The position numbers and the translations under genes are program-made. From contig QXCR01000050.1 of assembly GCA_004380135.1 (NCBI GenBank), positions 1-64,000 on the forward strand: 64,000 bases of DNA, given 5' to 3'. Source of the DNA: Stemphylium vesicarium. Taxonomy: Eukaryota; Ascomycota; Dothideomycetes; Pleosporales; Pleosporaceae. Below, piece after piece: positions 34,950-46,977 of this stretch; within the stretch, counting starts at the first letter, position 1; each line of letters starts with the position of its first letter. The notes below the pieces were generated by a model, which did not search any database, had not been told where the DNA came from, and worked only from the letters and a program-made list of their open reading frames with translations.

Positions 34950-35896
34950 GCCGATGATGTCATTGTGTGGTCTACGTCATTCGGACATGTAACAGCCAGT
35001 TGGAGTTTCACTGAGGTGTACTCTTCTCAAAATGTTTGACCGCATCAGAAAGCTGACGATGCAAACATTCTATGGAGTATTCTTTTCGAAGATCTGGCAA
35101 TAGAAGGGGGTAGCTGCTAGTTCCCTCAATGGCCTAACTACATTTGCATCGCGTCGTCTGACGATGCGCATTGTCAGATACACAAACACAGTGCCGTCTA
35201 ATGGCGTTACAGGATAGCCTGCATGCTCATTCTGAGATCAGCCCGGGCTGGATTAGACGCAGTAGTAGTAGTGGGTTCCCGGACTGCGCCTTTTCATCAC
35301 TTGTACTGAGTACAACTAGGTATATCTGATTGTCGGCATAGCGAAAACAACTACTACTGCTGCCTCTATCCCAGCCCGGACTGATCTCAGAATGAGCATG
35401 CAGGCTATCCTGTAATCCCAATAATGAAGACAGCATCTCCTTTACCTAGAAGGCACGCGCGAGATTGTAGCGGCCACTGCGATCCCGCGATATCTTACTG
35501 CTAGGTATGCCCGTTTGCGCTTGATAACGCACTCCTATGCTACAGTGTGACGTTGGGGTTATGGAGAGATGCCAGCCAACCAATGAGAGAATTATTTGTG
35601 GCCCTCTTCTTCTGCACCACGCTTTCCCCACGAGCCAACAGAGGTACAAAGTGTCTGTTTTAGTATATCCAGATTCACCGTCCGACACTGATACTATGCA
35701 GTCTCTCACTCTCACCGCGAGTGACATTCAGCGCCTGCTGGTCTACCGCTCACGTGGCGTAACCGTTTGCAATGACCGCAGGTCACCGTTTGTTGCGCTA
35801 CGTGTGAGCCGCCCGCTATCAGCCTAGCGCACTGGCCTGTGTGGTAGATATGTAGGCCGCCGCTCCCCCATCCAACCACAGATTCACCTTGTCTCA
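34950..35896. other. Non-coding flank containing the MITE
   Basis: Apart from the 203-base inverted-repeat element I see no gene in this stretch. Short frames lack ATG starts or motifs. Confidence 0.4.
35210..35412. mobile_element. MITE with long terminal inverted repeats and TA target duplication
   Basis: The left end begins CAGGATAGCCTGCATGCTCA and the right end, read on the minus strand, begins the same. The first 43 bases or so match with a single C/T difference, and similarity fades over about 70 bases. The arms flank a core of about 60 bases. TA dinucleotides lie directly outside both ends (35208-35209 and 35413-35414), the target-site signature of Tc1/mariner (pogo/Fot1) elements. There is no coding capacity, so any movement would need a transposase in trans. 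Near-identical arms suggest recent insertion. Confidence 0.85.
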
Positions 35897-36095
35897 GCAA
35901 ATTTGTCGACAGCTCACTCGATCCTCATCAGACAAACAACACCCAGACAACTACACGCAATCCAAGCAAGGTCTATGTTGCCTCAGCCCGACGATGATTA
36001 CTGCCTCCGAGGCATCCCAAGTTTCTGCCTTCAGAGCAAATTGTCGACAGCCCACCCGATCCTCGTCTGACCAAGCGCACCCGGACAACTACACA
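35897..36095 (+). repeat. Direct repeat of about 60 bases, two copies
   Basis: Copies at about 35897-35957 and 36036-36095 share CGACAG, then GATCCTC and GACAACTACAC, with about 80% identity by eye and a spacing of 139 bases. In one frame both encode a RQxTRSSSDxxHPDNYT peptide. This suggests an internally duplicated coding segment just upstream of the GIY-YIG-like gene. Confidence 0.65.
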
Positions 36096-36154
36096 GATGC
36101 CGCCACTCATATTTTCCCCACCCAGTGGACCTACTGTATGGGCCAATCTATTAA

Positions 36155-38161
36155 GTGGCCGTTGACGACAGTGTAGACCTGAAAGTCGGCAACACCTGTG
36201 GAGTACTTCAATCTTGGAGGGACCCAGAGGGCAGGGTGTATGCGGTTGGCATGGCTGGCAAGATTCTCAGTATCGACGGCGAGTGGACATCGGTGGGCTT
36301 CCAAGGCTTCAACGAGAATAGGTACCTGCCCACGCGGATTCTGAAAGGAGGAGGAGTTCAGTACGGCGAGCGGAAGCTGGGGGGCTTCGAGATGAATCCG
36401 CGTGCCCCAGCATCCACCAAAAACACTAGCGGCTTCCCCAAGGCTGTTAGTGAAGTTTCGAAGGCCATCAAAGACAGTTGGGCACCATGTATTTACGCAT
36501 TCTTGACACTCGTTGGCGAGAATGGCGAAAAGGTTGCGGAAGTCACAGCTCAGATCGTTCACGAAGTGCAGAAGGCGAATCTACTGCACACATTCAACAA
36601 GCCCAACTTCACGGTGCAGGATATCTGCGGAAACGGCCGCCTCATCAACAATGCTCTCACACCGAACGAATCACGGGGAGTCTACATTCGCGTCTACAGG
36701 ACCCCAGGGAAGCCTTCCGTCACGGAGATCTACATCGGCAAAGCCAAGGACTTCCGTGCTCGTCAAATCATTGGGGGAAACCTCACCAAGGGCAGTAGCC
36801 ATTACAAATTGTAACACAATCCAAATGTCACCGAGGATTGGTACGCTCTCTATATGCTACCCAACGCAAAGGAAGGACTGCTCTTCGCCTGTGAGCAAGT
36901 CTTCACCTGCTTGCTCGAGTCTTACCGACCAGATGTCGGCCAGCCAACCGGAAACAAGCTTGAGTACCTTGAAGCTTTCATTGCCGACGCTAAGTACATG
37001 GTCGATGCCGCTGCATCTGCTCAGACACTGAGCCTCTGGCCTGGTGGGTGCTACTCTAGGCCACGTGAGTTTGGTGCCACCATGGGTTACAACCTTGCGA
37101 CCCCTCTCAACGACTTCGCGAAGGACAGGACATTGCTCGTACGAATGGACGCATACCACGAACTGGAGAACGGCGAGGTTGTGGAGATCGCGAATTTTCG
37201 TAGAGCCACACAGAAGACCGCGCACTGGATACAGCACCAAACCAACAGACCAAGCCACCGAATGATCGATTTGTACCACATGACCCCGTTCAAGCTCACT
37301 AAAGAATTACCATTAGCTGAAGTTCAGGGCGGGTTCAAGATGCCAGGAGAAGGAACACTATTCCACGTGGTCTTCGAAGTACGATTAGATGGTAAGCGGC
37401 ACCCAAAAGGCTTTGCACGGCTTCTAGAGATCAAGAGCTTTGTGAACCAGGACATTGCAAACAGCTGGGCAATCCGTGTCGAGTGGAAGGGCCCATCCGG
37501 AGAGGCTCAGACTCGATACCTGCAACGGGGATCACGCTTGGACAGGCCGAAGAAGGCCGCTCGGCGCCATACAAATGCATACCTTCGCAGTCAAGAGGTT
37601 CTGCATCACCTGATGAACCTCGAATATCCTCAAGATGTTAGGAGGAGCTACTCGAAGGACTTCGGAAAGTCAAACGTCCTCCAGGCGCACCACGATGACT
37701 TCTTGCAGACGATCGAGTTTGGCCCCCAAAAGCCCTATCCCCTCACCATTAACTACAATCGGATTGATGACGACACTATGATAGACGACATGACGCTTGC
37801 AGGCCTGGAGAACGTCGACGCCGATTTCAACACCCGAAGCGCACATGGAGATCGTTGCGACACGTGCCTACTTCAAAGCTTGAACCAACGGTGTGTCAGG
37901 GCAGTCGACGCTTCAGGAAAAGTTTGCTACAACTGCTACCACTGCTACCACAATCATGGTAGACCTGCTTGTTCTTGGACTAGCAACAACGAGACTCGGA
38001 CGAAAGTCGGCCACGATTATCGAGCATGGGTCAAGCCCCTTCTGGTCTCACCTCTAGACGTTTCGAACGAAGCTGAGGACACCATCGATGCGGATCTAGA
38101 AGAAGTCCCTCTTTTGTCCGGCGAGGAGGGCTACGTCTCTGATGACAACATAGATCTTTAG
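36155..38161 (+). pseudogene. GIY-YIG-like nuclease-family protein with Cys-rich tail, interrupted by a stop
   Basis: One reading frame covers 36155-38161 but is cut by TAA at 36812. Before it, GVYIRVYR and EIYIGKAKDFRARQ match the GIY-YIG/T5orf172 type core (two strands, then a helix with Arg). After it, HNPNVTEDWYALYMLPNAKE continues the same fold-like segment in the same frame, so the stop looks like a point mutation, for example from CAA. A splice at GTAACA was tested; no acceptor keeps the frame. The C-terminal part holds a Cys cluster (CDTCLLQSL, then CYNCYHCYH and ACSW) with a 9-base tandem duplication at 37934-37951. No ATG starts the frame: a stop precedes 36155 and an upstream exon in another frame (35889-36170, containing the direct repeats) is likely. 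Nuclease activity is inferred. Confidence 0.6.
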
Positions 38162-39598
38162 GCGTGGGACTACGATGACCATGGCAGGTGTGTATGACAA
38201 TAGTGCCACGCCGTCATCTCTAGCATCTGATGAGTTCATTGAAGAAGAGATGCTATCTTGAACCTACCTAGGCGCATACCCGTATCGGCGATGTCGGATC
38301 TGGTTTGATGGAGGTTTGGTGCCGGAGAAGCTTCCTCCCGGACGACCGGACCACGACATTGAGTATGATAGTTTTTAGTAGCAACGGAATTGAAATGTCA
38401 AAATACAACTTCTGATGTCCAGATATTGATTCACAGTGAGGAGATGTTGGGCCTGGCATGTCCTGAGCGATGCATTGATGCCCTTACAGTTGCCCAGAAA
38501 TATTTTTGCAGTGAGTCCTGTATTTGCCCAGAGACATTTTTGCCATGCATGTTCATGTGTCATAACGCACTCGCACCCTACGTCCCAAGTAACGAAGCAA
38601 CCACCCTCGTATCTGCCCAGCCTCACCCGCCCTGTACCAGCACCAACAAAGCCACACCTCCGAAACTACCCAGAACAACTCCACGCCAGACCGACATAAC
38701 CCCTATCTCATATCCCCCACGATCGCTATCGTCGTCGCGCCCGCAAATTTCTCGCCCGCCCGGTGCTCGTAGTTGCGACCGCAGAGATTGGGAGTAAAAG
38801 TGAACGTCGAAGTACCGTGGTATGCGCCCAGCATGATGTTGAGTAGTATACCAAACAAGACGTTCCTAGCCACATTACAGATGAGATGGAGAAGCAAGAT
38901 GATGAAGTAGGTATACCCATGGACTGCTTGTAATACGCCGGCGGTAGCAGCGAGCTTTGAATATGGATTTCAGGCGTGGTATGCGTCTATCGGGGAGTCG
39001 GGCTATGCAAGGACTCCACGTGTTGCATATGGTTGAGATCACGTACGCATCTCCAGTCGGTACCAAACGGCACCATAAATCCAACAGGATCTCTAAGGTC
39101 TGCAGCGCTTTCGCTAGTTAGGCAGCTCCGGACACGACCAGAGTAGGTTTAGACTAGTAAATTAAGACTACTCGAGCTATTGCACAATCTTACTGCGAAA
39201 TGTATACTCACTTCCCTCCCTAATTCTAGCCTTTCACCACGTTTGGCAGCGCGCACAATTCACAGCCGGACGCATACGATGCAATGTAAGGAGTTCTTTT
39301 TTTACTGGCTTCTATGACGCGTGTGTATATCTGAATGAATACCTTCCACCCACCTCCCGCGGCAAATGCATCTGACACCACCTCCACCGAACCTGAATGC
39401 GAGTCCTTTCATACACCAACCCCACACTTGATGGATACACTGAACGAGCGTGAATGAGGGGGTAACAACGCCATCAATTATCGATGCATTGCATATATTG
39501 CCCAGAATCGGGGGGCAAAGATATCATCAGCCCACACTTCCCAATGCACCCCCCTCCGCAACGCTCCAATGCAGAGATGTAGCATCCACAGTCCCCTT
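38162..39598. other. Intergenic between the GIY-YIG-like gene and CHO2
   Basis: No gene with motif support was seen. One minus-strand frame near 38703-38897 is hydrophobic but lacks a family pattern. The right end is the presumed CHO2 3' UTR. Confidence 0.4.
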
Positions 39599-42500
39599 TT
39601 AGGTGGGCGTGTTCCTGCCATGAGTAGCAGACATACTGTAAGGGGCCTGGTAAAACGTCTTGTTAGTTCATGCCCTGCTCCGCGTGTCCGAGGCGCGAGT
39701 GGCTCACCAAGACTTTCTTTGCATTGCAGATGCGCCATGCAAGGTTCCTGACCGTGCCATCGGCCTGAACGACTTCGGGCGCGAATTCAATACCGAACCT
39801 GGGAGGTTGTTAGTCAATTGTGTTACCGGTTTGGGTAAAGGGAAGGTGGGGTGGCGGCGACGTACATTTGGTGGACTGCAAAGACTACGCGCTTAGCAAA
39901 CTTGCCGTCGCGTTCTACTAGGCTACCAAATGGTTCCTCAGGAGTTGAAGGTGCGATCTCTGGGTCGCGGTCGAAGCAGTTTTGGATGACGGGGAGAAGA
40001 CTGCTCTCCACGGCGCGATGTATGCTCCCAGCTTCATCCACCTCGACGTCGTTCTCATCAAACTTGGGGATCTGGATCTCGAAGGCTTGCGATAGTGCCA
40101 TGACTTGGTGTCGGCCACCGTGGTGGTACCTGAATTCGAACACGCCAGTGGTCCACCAGAGCTTGTCGCCGCGGAACTCAACCTCGCCAGAGTAGCAGTC
40201 GGATGATTCGTCGTCGGTAGGGCTGGCAGGCTGCAACTTGTCGGAGACGAGAATGCCGTCATCAGCGCGAGCGGAGTCAAACACGTCTTTGTTGGTGGCG
40301 ACCCAACGTCCGTTCGAGCTGATCCGTGTGACGTCGCGAGATTGGTTGTCGGCGACCATGTAAAGGCCAATCCAGTCCTTCTTGCTATGGTTAATAGGCG
40401 CTTGCCAGCGAACTCGGATTGGCGCGCCGTACTCTAGAGTGAGTGTCTTGAATTGTGACGTGCGGACTGCTGGAGTCCTGGCAAGTTCTCCCTCCCTGCC
40501 ACCGTTCTTCTGCTTCTCGACGGTTGCCGGCAAGAATGTACCTTCAACCTCTAGCTTGTATTGCCTGGCGTCTAGACCGGAGATTTCTTGAGAGGAGTGG
40601 CTAATGGGGATGCGTGTAGGATAGGTCTTGAGTAGACCGGTGGTGTCTTGAACAAGGGTGTCAACGTTAGCGGCAATCTTCGGTCGGGCAGAATCCAGGA
40701 ATTGTTCGATCGACTCCACAATCGAGTCGATGTATTTGTCGGCGGCGGTTTGAAACTGGCGGACAGGGCCCGGCAGTGCTTGACGCACAGTCTTGCTGAC
40801 ACCTGACATCTCACGGAGGCTCCGGCCGTAGAGCTGTACAAATACAGTTAGTGAATGATGTGGCAGGGTAGGAAGTTGCGCTAACCTTGATAACGTGTGG
40901 CTTCTCGACAAATTGGAGGAAGGCAAGGTTGAGAACATGAGCCGTTGTGGCGAGGTAGAAGACCGCCGGACTCCATGTGATTAGGGCTATGCCCCATACG
41001 CCGGCTAGCCCGAGGACTCTCTCCGGGTTGTTCAAGAAGCGGTAAATTCCCGAGTAGTTAAGCGATCGCGAAGGGGGGTCGAAGAAGAAGTCTCCACCTA
41101 GAATTGAAAGCATGAAGTCAGTGTTTTTGTCTAGCTGTCAGTTCACGGCTGGGTAATACTAACAAAAGAACCCAAATTCTCCAAGAGACTCATAGATACT
41201 CGAGGTAACCCATAGTTGGAGGGCAATCATGCCCACACCGAGTACATGCCGGAAGAGTGCAAGGCCTATCAGGCCATCCTGGGGCATAGAATAAACTTTC
41301 CAGGCGAGGGCGACATAGCTTGCGTGAGTCATAGTCATGCTAATGTGGTAGAGGCATTTCCATTGCCTCCAAGCTTCTTCCTTGGTATCTCCATACTTGA
41401 TGAAATGCTTGGTCCAGTTCTTTTTCTTGGACTGCCGGTCTAGGATATACCCTAGTCCTAATGCGTACCAGAGACGCCAGCCAAAAGCATTGACGAAGAA
41501 GAATGCTTTCATTGACCGAGTGTTGGGGGTCAGCGCAGCGAGGCAGATCATGTAAAACGACAGTAATACTACCGCGACATCGATGCAACGATGGAAATCT
41601 GTGTTCAATGGCCCTACGATGTGGTGCGTTGGGGCAGGTTGCTTGGTGGGATCGTAGGCCGTCTCGCCGAAAGCAAGGTCAGATTGGCTGGTCTTGGGTC
41701 GGTCCTCATGGGCAATTACATCTCCCGAGTTGTGGCGCGTACGGCGGGGAGGGGGAGGATTGTAGGTGGCTTCAATGTGTGGCTCCTCTACAATGTACAA
41801 AAAGGCAAACTGGGCTGCATGGGCGATGATGGAAATTGCTAAGACTTTGTAGCTCGCTGTCATCAGCGCTATTCCGTAGAAGCCGCAGTATCCCACGGAG
41901 TACATGGGACTACAATCACATTGAGTCAGTAAATATCATTGGGAAATGTGGTGGTTGTGGTGGAGTCTTACTGAGGTGCCATCTCGAAGACGCCGTCGAA
42001 GGTCAGCTGAGCGTCGATCAGATAGAAAAAGTCCCCCCCTAAAATCAAAGTGCGAAGTCAGTGTATACTTCACAGTTAGATTGTGCGTAGGAATAACTTA
42101 CAATACCACGCGAAATCCTTTACAACTCGATGGGCGTCTAGTTTAACCCATACATTGAAGATGAACAGGACCACGCCCGTTGTCCACCGAAGGAAAAACA
42201 GGAAAAAACTCTCTTGGGGCCGATTGAAGCATGCGACAGCGAATAGACAGTATGATACAAAGTCGCACATCAGTATCAAGTCTACTACACGTCGAAAGAC
42301 GAGCCATGTGTTGTATTCGAGTGGTGCTTCTTCGAACTTGTAGTCCTTCGGGATCTTGGTTTCGAGCTCACGCTTGAGCAATTGGTATAACGCGGGGTTC
42401 GGATTCTTGCCAGTCTCGGGCTTCTCGAAGATATGGCTTTGCTTTGCCCATAGTACAAGTCGGTTGTGCTTGGACTGTCCGTCGAGGAGCCAGCCGATGC

Positions 42501-42993
42501 CGACATTGTAGCCGGCGCGCCAGAACAGGAAGACGACAGCGAATACGGGGATGCGGGCGCGTTGGGGCAGCACGTAAAAGGTCAAGATCATAGAAGCGAG
42601 TACTGCAAGGACTGCAATGTCGGACAAGTTCTTGGGTTGCGAGGGCGAGAGAAGCTGTGACACCATGTCATGGGTCTGGGGCACGATGAAGACTGCATTG
42701 GCAGCGTTAGTGAGGGCAGGCAACAACGTAAGGACGGGCACGCTATGTGTGCATGGCAATTGCTTCTTGCTTTCATCATACTACACATCGTGATACGTAC
42801 CGGTCCCATCTGGGGTTCTTCCATAAGTTCGCTTTTTCTCGTCATCACCTTTATGGTCTTTGTCTTCTTGCTCATTCAGTTGCAAGACTCTTTGCTTAGC
42901 ATCGTCTGCATTGCTGAGGTGCAGTGGTTTAGTAGTTGGCCGCTCTCGTAGCTGGCCACCGTGGGCCTGGGGGCCATTGCTAACATCAGCCAT
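39599..42993 (-). CDS. CHO2: Phosphatidylethanolamine N-methyltransferase (CHO2)
   Basis: This ER membrane enzyme adds the first methyl group from S-adenosylmethionine to phosphatidylethanolamine on the way to phosphatidylcholine. Eight exons run 42993..42801, 42692..42102, 42038..41972, 41909..41164, 41097..40886, 40833..39866, 39798..39708 and 39646..39599. All seven introns (52-108 bases) are GT-AG and keep the frame, giving 971 residues, which is normal for fungal Cho2. Family blocks are TFDGVFEMAPHPMYSVGY and the parallel GDFFFDPP half with repeated GxAL membrane segments, reflecting the two tandem methyltransferase-like halves. They are followed by a large soluble C-terminal region ending HQMFGIEFAPEVV and RNLAWRICNAKKVLAPYS. 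Fungal CHO2 is often controlled by inositol/choline; I could not identify such a site. Confidence 0.93.
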
Positions 42994-43769
42994 GTTGGAC
43001 TAGGCAGCAATCGAGGAAAAGGTGATTCTTGGAATGATGCCAGACACCGACTGGGTGAGGGGTTTGTCGGTAGATATCACAACCACGGCTAAGATGCGAG
43101 CTTGCCGCGACGCTATGCAAGCCTGGTGTAGGTGCAGTGGTGTCCTGTAACGACTGCCGGGGTGGAGTGGAGGCAGCTATTGGGGCAAGACGGCGCGGGT
43201 CTAGCTTCCGTGTTTTCCTGTGTTGCAGAAAATAACGCTTCCTTGGTGCGAGCCAACGAGAGAGCACAGAGTGTTGAACTCTAGCTAGCGTGTGGATGTT
43301 GAACGTGGAGGGGAGCGGAGATGTCGTGGGCGGTTGTGTGCAGGAGCGGCGCGCGAAAGAAGCGTGCGCTGCTATGACGGCACGTCACAGTGTGGGGCAG
43401 GCCTTGGGCGACTTAGCCCAAAACAGCAGCGATGGACCGAACTCTCAACGAACATGTGGCAGTAATTAAAGCAGTGAATTCTACGAATACATTGAGTTCG
43501 TGCTAATTGCTGGAGAAAAAAACAAAGGTATCTACATGCGAGCCCGCCCGGCCCATCCAGCCCAACCAAACCCATGGGCACTTCGCTCAACGACAACCAC
43601 CATCTCACCGGCATGCCTAAAGAGTGTGTTCGAGAGCGATCGAACGCGAAGGAAGAATCCGGATCATAAGAACGCCTTAGATGCGCCAATAACAGTGGGA
43701 CCATGTCTCGGATGTATGAGCAGTGGGGTGCTATAGAGTGTCGACCCATTATGCCATTGTATCTGCTCA
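42994..43769. promoter_or_regulatory. Upstream region of CHO2 and 3' flank of the coiled-coil gene
   Basis: No gene was seen. It should contain the CHO2 promoter on the right of its ATG (minus strand). No specific binding site could be assigned. Confidence 0.35.
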
Positions 43770-44759
43770 TCACAGAGAGTTTGTCCTGCTCCTCTTGGAT
43801 CTCACAATCTCTGTCTCCATATTCGGTTTCCGCTGCTGCGGGGTAGCGTTGATCCAATCCTGGCTACCCGCCTCCTCAACAATTCTCTCAAGTGAGCTCT
43901 GCCGACGTGCTTGTACGATACCAGCATCAGTAAGCCGTCGTTTCTCCATCACTTCCAACGCCATCCTCCTCAATTGTATGACGGCCCAAGAGGATGAAAG
44001 ATGAAGTTTGGCGAGCTCTTGGCTCAGTTCCCCTTCCTGACCCTTGTACACAGCTTGAGGCTCAAAGGCCTCAGCCTCGGGGCTCAATGCGAACTGCGTC
44101 CGTGCGTCGTTCCTACGCGGCGCAGTCTCGGTGTTTCCAACATTTTGACCTTCGGAGCGAGAAGGATCGACGTCTTCTTCATTCCCTAAATAAACGCTGC
44201 CAACGTCTGCATGGTCATCGGAGGCTATATCGTCGACGAAGAAAGGGTTGTTGCTCTTCTTGTGGAATGGGGATAGGGTCGTCTTTTCCACCCAGCCGTT
44301 CCAGCTCAACTCTGTGGGCTCCGACTCGTCTGGGTATGAACATCGCGTCGAGTTCGAAGTAAGGTCTAGTATCGTTGATGAGACAGTCGTAGAAGGTGAG
44401 GAGGCTGTCTCGGCCACGTAGATGTTTGCTTTACAAGCTTGGAGGTTATTGAGGAATGCCTGTTCGTCGCGCTCCCGATTCTTAATCTCCTTCTCCAGTT
44501 CACGCTTGCTCTGTTGGATCTGCTTTCGCTTCTTACGCGGTAGGGAGGGGTCGGCAACAAGCCGTCGGTCGTTGCGAGCCTGCTTCTTGCGTAGCGCCTG
44601 TAGGTATGTAACACAATTGGCGAGACCATTCTCCAATACCTCTTTTTCGTACTCCAGTCTTGACAACTCAAAAGAACAAGATAGTAGTTCGTTGACAGGG
44701 TAGAAGCCATGTGTAATAGGGACGTTCCAGGGCTGGGGTGGGCTGGTATTGTATTCCAT
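43770..44759 (-). CDS. Hypothetical coiled-coil protein, 329 aa
   Basis: This is an uninterrupted frame from ATG at 44759 (MEYNTSPPQPWNVP) to a stop at 43770. Residues about 30-115 form a strongly charged heptad-like coiled coil (EYEKEVLENGL, KKRKQIQQSKRELEKEIK). The middle is acidic and Ser/Asp-rich with no fixed structure expected. Near residues 255-300 a second helical segment appears (WAVIQLRRMALEVMEKRR). There is no signal peptide or membrane helix, and KRSR at the end may be a nuclear signal. I do not recognise the family; the coiled coil suggests a scaffold or complex subunit. It lies downstream of CHO2's promoter side, with the two genes in tandem on the minus strand. Confidence 0.65.
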   Translation of the reverse strand: MEYNTSPPQPWNVPITHGFYPVNELLSCSFELSRLEYEKEVLENGLANCVTYLQALRKKQARNDRRLVADPSLPRKKRKQIQQSKRELEKEIKNRERDEQAFLNNLQACKANIYVAETASSPSTTVSSTILDLTSNSTRCSYPDESEPTELSWNGWVEKTTLSPFHKKSNNPFFVDDIASDDHADVGSVYLGNEEDVDPSRSEGQNVGNTETAPRRNDARTQFALSPEAEAFEPQAVYKGQEGELSQELAKLHLSSSWAVIQLRRMALEVMEKRRLTDAGIVQARRQSSLERIVEEAGSQDWINATPQQRKPNMETEIVRSKRSRTNSL

Positions 44760-46977
44760 TGTGACAACGAGGCAGCGGGCACGAGTTCAAGGATTCGAAT
44801 GAGATATGAAAGGCCGCGGCTGATGTCTGAGAAGACGATCTGGTAGAGATATGTCTATCAAGGTGATCCCCGGCTCCCGCTTAGGTCGGCTAGAACCGCC
44901 TCTTCCATAGGCTGAGCGCAGCAGGCCATCACATTCAGAAGCCAATAGAGATCAGGCCATTCTAGTGAGGGTAATTTCAATAGAACCAAGACGCTGAAAG
45001 CCCGAGCGGCAACGAAAACCACGACTTCAAGGAAGCCTCTAGAAGAGCAGTGGCGTGAAGCCTAAGCCAAAAATCGCAGCAATAGCATGGCGGTGGAAGA
45101 ATAAGAACCAGCCTTTTGGTAATCATGCTGCATTGCGACTCGTATCCAGGAAGTAGACAAAGGGGTGGGCCTGGATATCTAGACGCAAATGTCTGCTATT
45201 GTTCGCATTCGATAATCAGATGGGTTACAAAGGGGTTTCGGGAGGCTTGTAACAAAGAGACCTGTGCTGGGCGTATCCCTCGACGTATTCGGGATGGACG
45301 AGCCGCCGAATCTGAAAGCCCCAAAACTCGGGCGGGGTAAAGCAATCGATGTAAGAGTCGTTGCTGCCTTTGTATGATGAGGCTCGCGAGTCTGGAAAAA
45401 CAGTCAGGTACCAGCGTTCGTACGACTACACATTAGCTCCCCATCATTCATTCAAGACCCGCGATTCTCATACACAGTTTCTCCGTTGCTGTTACAGCTC
45501 AAGCGCTGTCGGCCAGCACTGGTATCGTGAGATTATATGCAAGGGGAAAGCCACAACTTGATGCCAGGGTGCGTGAAATGCGCAGCGTTATTCGTGACGC
45601 CGGGCCATCGGTGAGATAGCGAGAACATTACAAGGGAGTCCCAGAGAAGCATGCAAATCGACTGGAGCTCAGGCGTTGAATTCGGTGAAGCCGTTTCTCA
45701 GAGTGTCCAACAAAAACTGGAGTGGGTGAGGGAGACTGCTTTTTCTTGCCCCGAGAAGCTGAGCGCACCGTCAATGGTACCTGCATATGCGTGCAACCTT
45801 GCGACAAACATGACAACACGATGCTCTAAGCTTGTCGCATATCTGCCAGAGCAGGAATTAATGACCCACGTTGCTGGCTTGTATGCGCTCACGCTGAGGC
45901 AATGTAAGCAGCTCACACTCGCGCAGCCTCGGTGCGGACAAGCCCGCGCGCTTCTTTTCCGCAGTCTTCGCACCTCCGCTCGCGTCCATGCTCACGCCCT
46001 CACCATCATCAAACTTCATCGCCCAACACAACCACCAGCACACGCCAACTCCGCATGCATCAAACCAAGGAAGCTCTCGCGCTTCTACTACCTTTCACAT
46101 TCCGCTCTAGGATGCTATCGTATAATCAGCAATTGTGTGTTGTAGGCAACAACTACGCCAAGCTGGCTGCCCCTTTACACACCTGCTCGCAGTGCCAATC
46201 ACGCTTTGCTCCCGGCCCACTGCGTTTCTGCCACACTTTGCCATTACTAGGGGACATGTGTCAAGACTTGTATCCGGCTCCGCTGTGACGGCATCGCTTA
46301 TGCAGGCAATCCAGTAACCCCGCAGTGCCATCACCCATAGAAGAAGCCAGAGCACACACCTCACGCTTTGTTACGGCCGTGGTTCGCGACCGAGGAACAT
46401 GCCGCCCTGCATTATGTTCCTGAACGCCCTTTTCGGCCTTGTTTTCCCCCGTAGTCGTGTGTGAGCTGTCTATGGACGCCGGCTTGGATGCCCGCACTCA
46501 CTCGGCAGACGCTGACGTCACCATTGTAGCCCTACAGCAAATGTCTGACGGCCAGCTACCATGCTTACGGAACTGGCTGGTACATGTGCAATTTGTTCGG
46601 GTGGGGTTGATGCCGACGACGAGAAAATTCACTCAACAGAATAGGCACTTCCGGTGTGTTCCTGTAGACTGTGAGAAGTGCAATGGTCTTGATTTGCTGT
46701 CTTCTTATGGGTGATATTAACACTATAGCCGCTAGTCAAGCAGACACTGCTCGACCGACGGAGTTGTTGCGTTGATTAGCCATCACGTTCGAACATCTAT
46801 TCGTCTCTAGTTACCGTCAGCTACCGTATGGCATAAGCTTCCGAGTACCCACATTACGTACTTTTCGCGTAGTATAAGTATCACGCAACCTTCATCACTC
46901 TGTGAAGCCAGTACAACCGCTCGTGACGGGCTGGCAATTCTTCAACAACTACACACAGCTCAACGCCTCGCAAAAAT
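44760..46977. other. Long intergenic stretch upstream of EGT1
   Basis: About 2.2 kb. Plus-strand frames near 45651-46145 have ATG starts but no motifs and an unlikely composition (Cys/His scattered, no pattern). No tRNA or repeat was seen. The last 150 bases are the presumed EGT1 promoter and leader. Confidence 0.4.

Noticed and set aside
36811..36871. An intron starting GTAACA that would remove the TAA in the GIY-YIG-like gene
   Set aside because: The acceptors within range either give too short an intron or break the downstream frame.
34000..38200. Part of a giant Starship-type transposon
   Set aside because: No tyrosine-recombinase captain or other diagnostic cargo is visible; the only mobile element supported is the small MITE.
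38703..38897. A Pmp3-like small hydrophobic protein on the minus strand
   Set aside because: The hydrophobic stretch is short and lacks the Pmp3 helix pattern and length.
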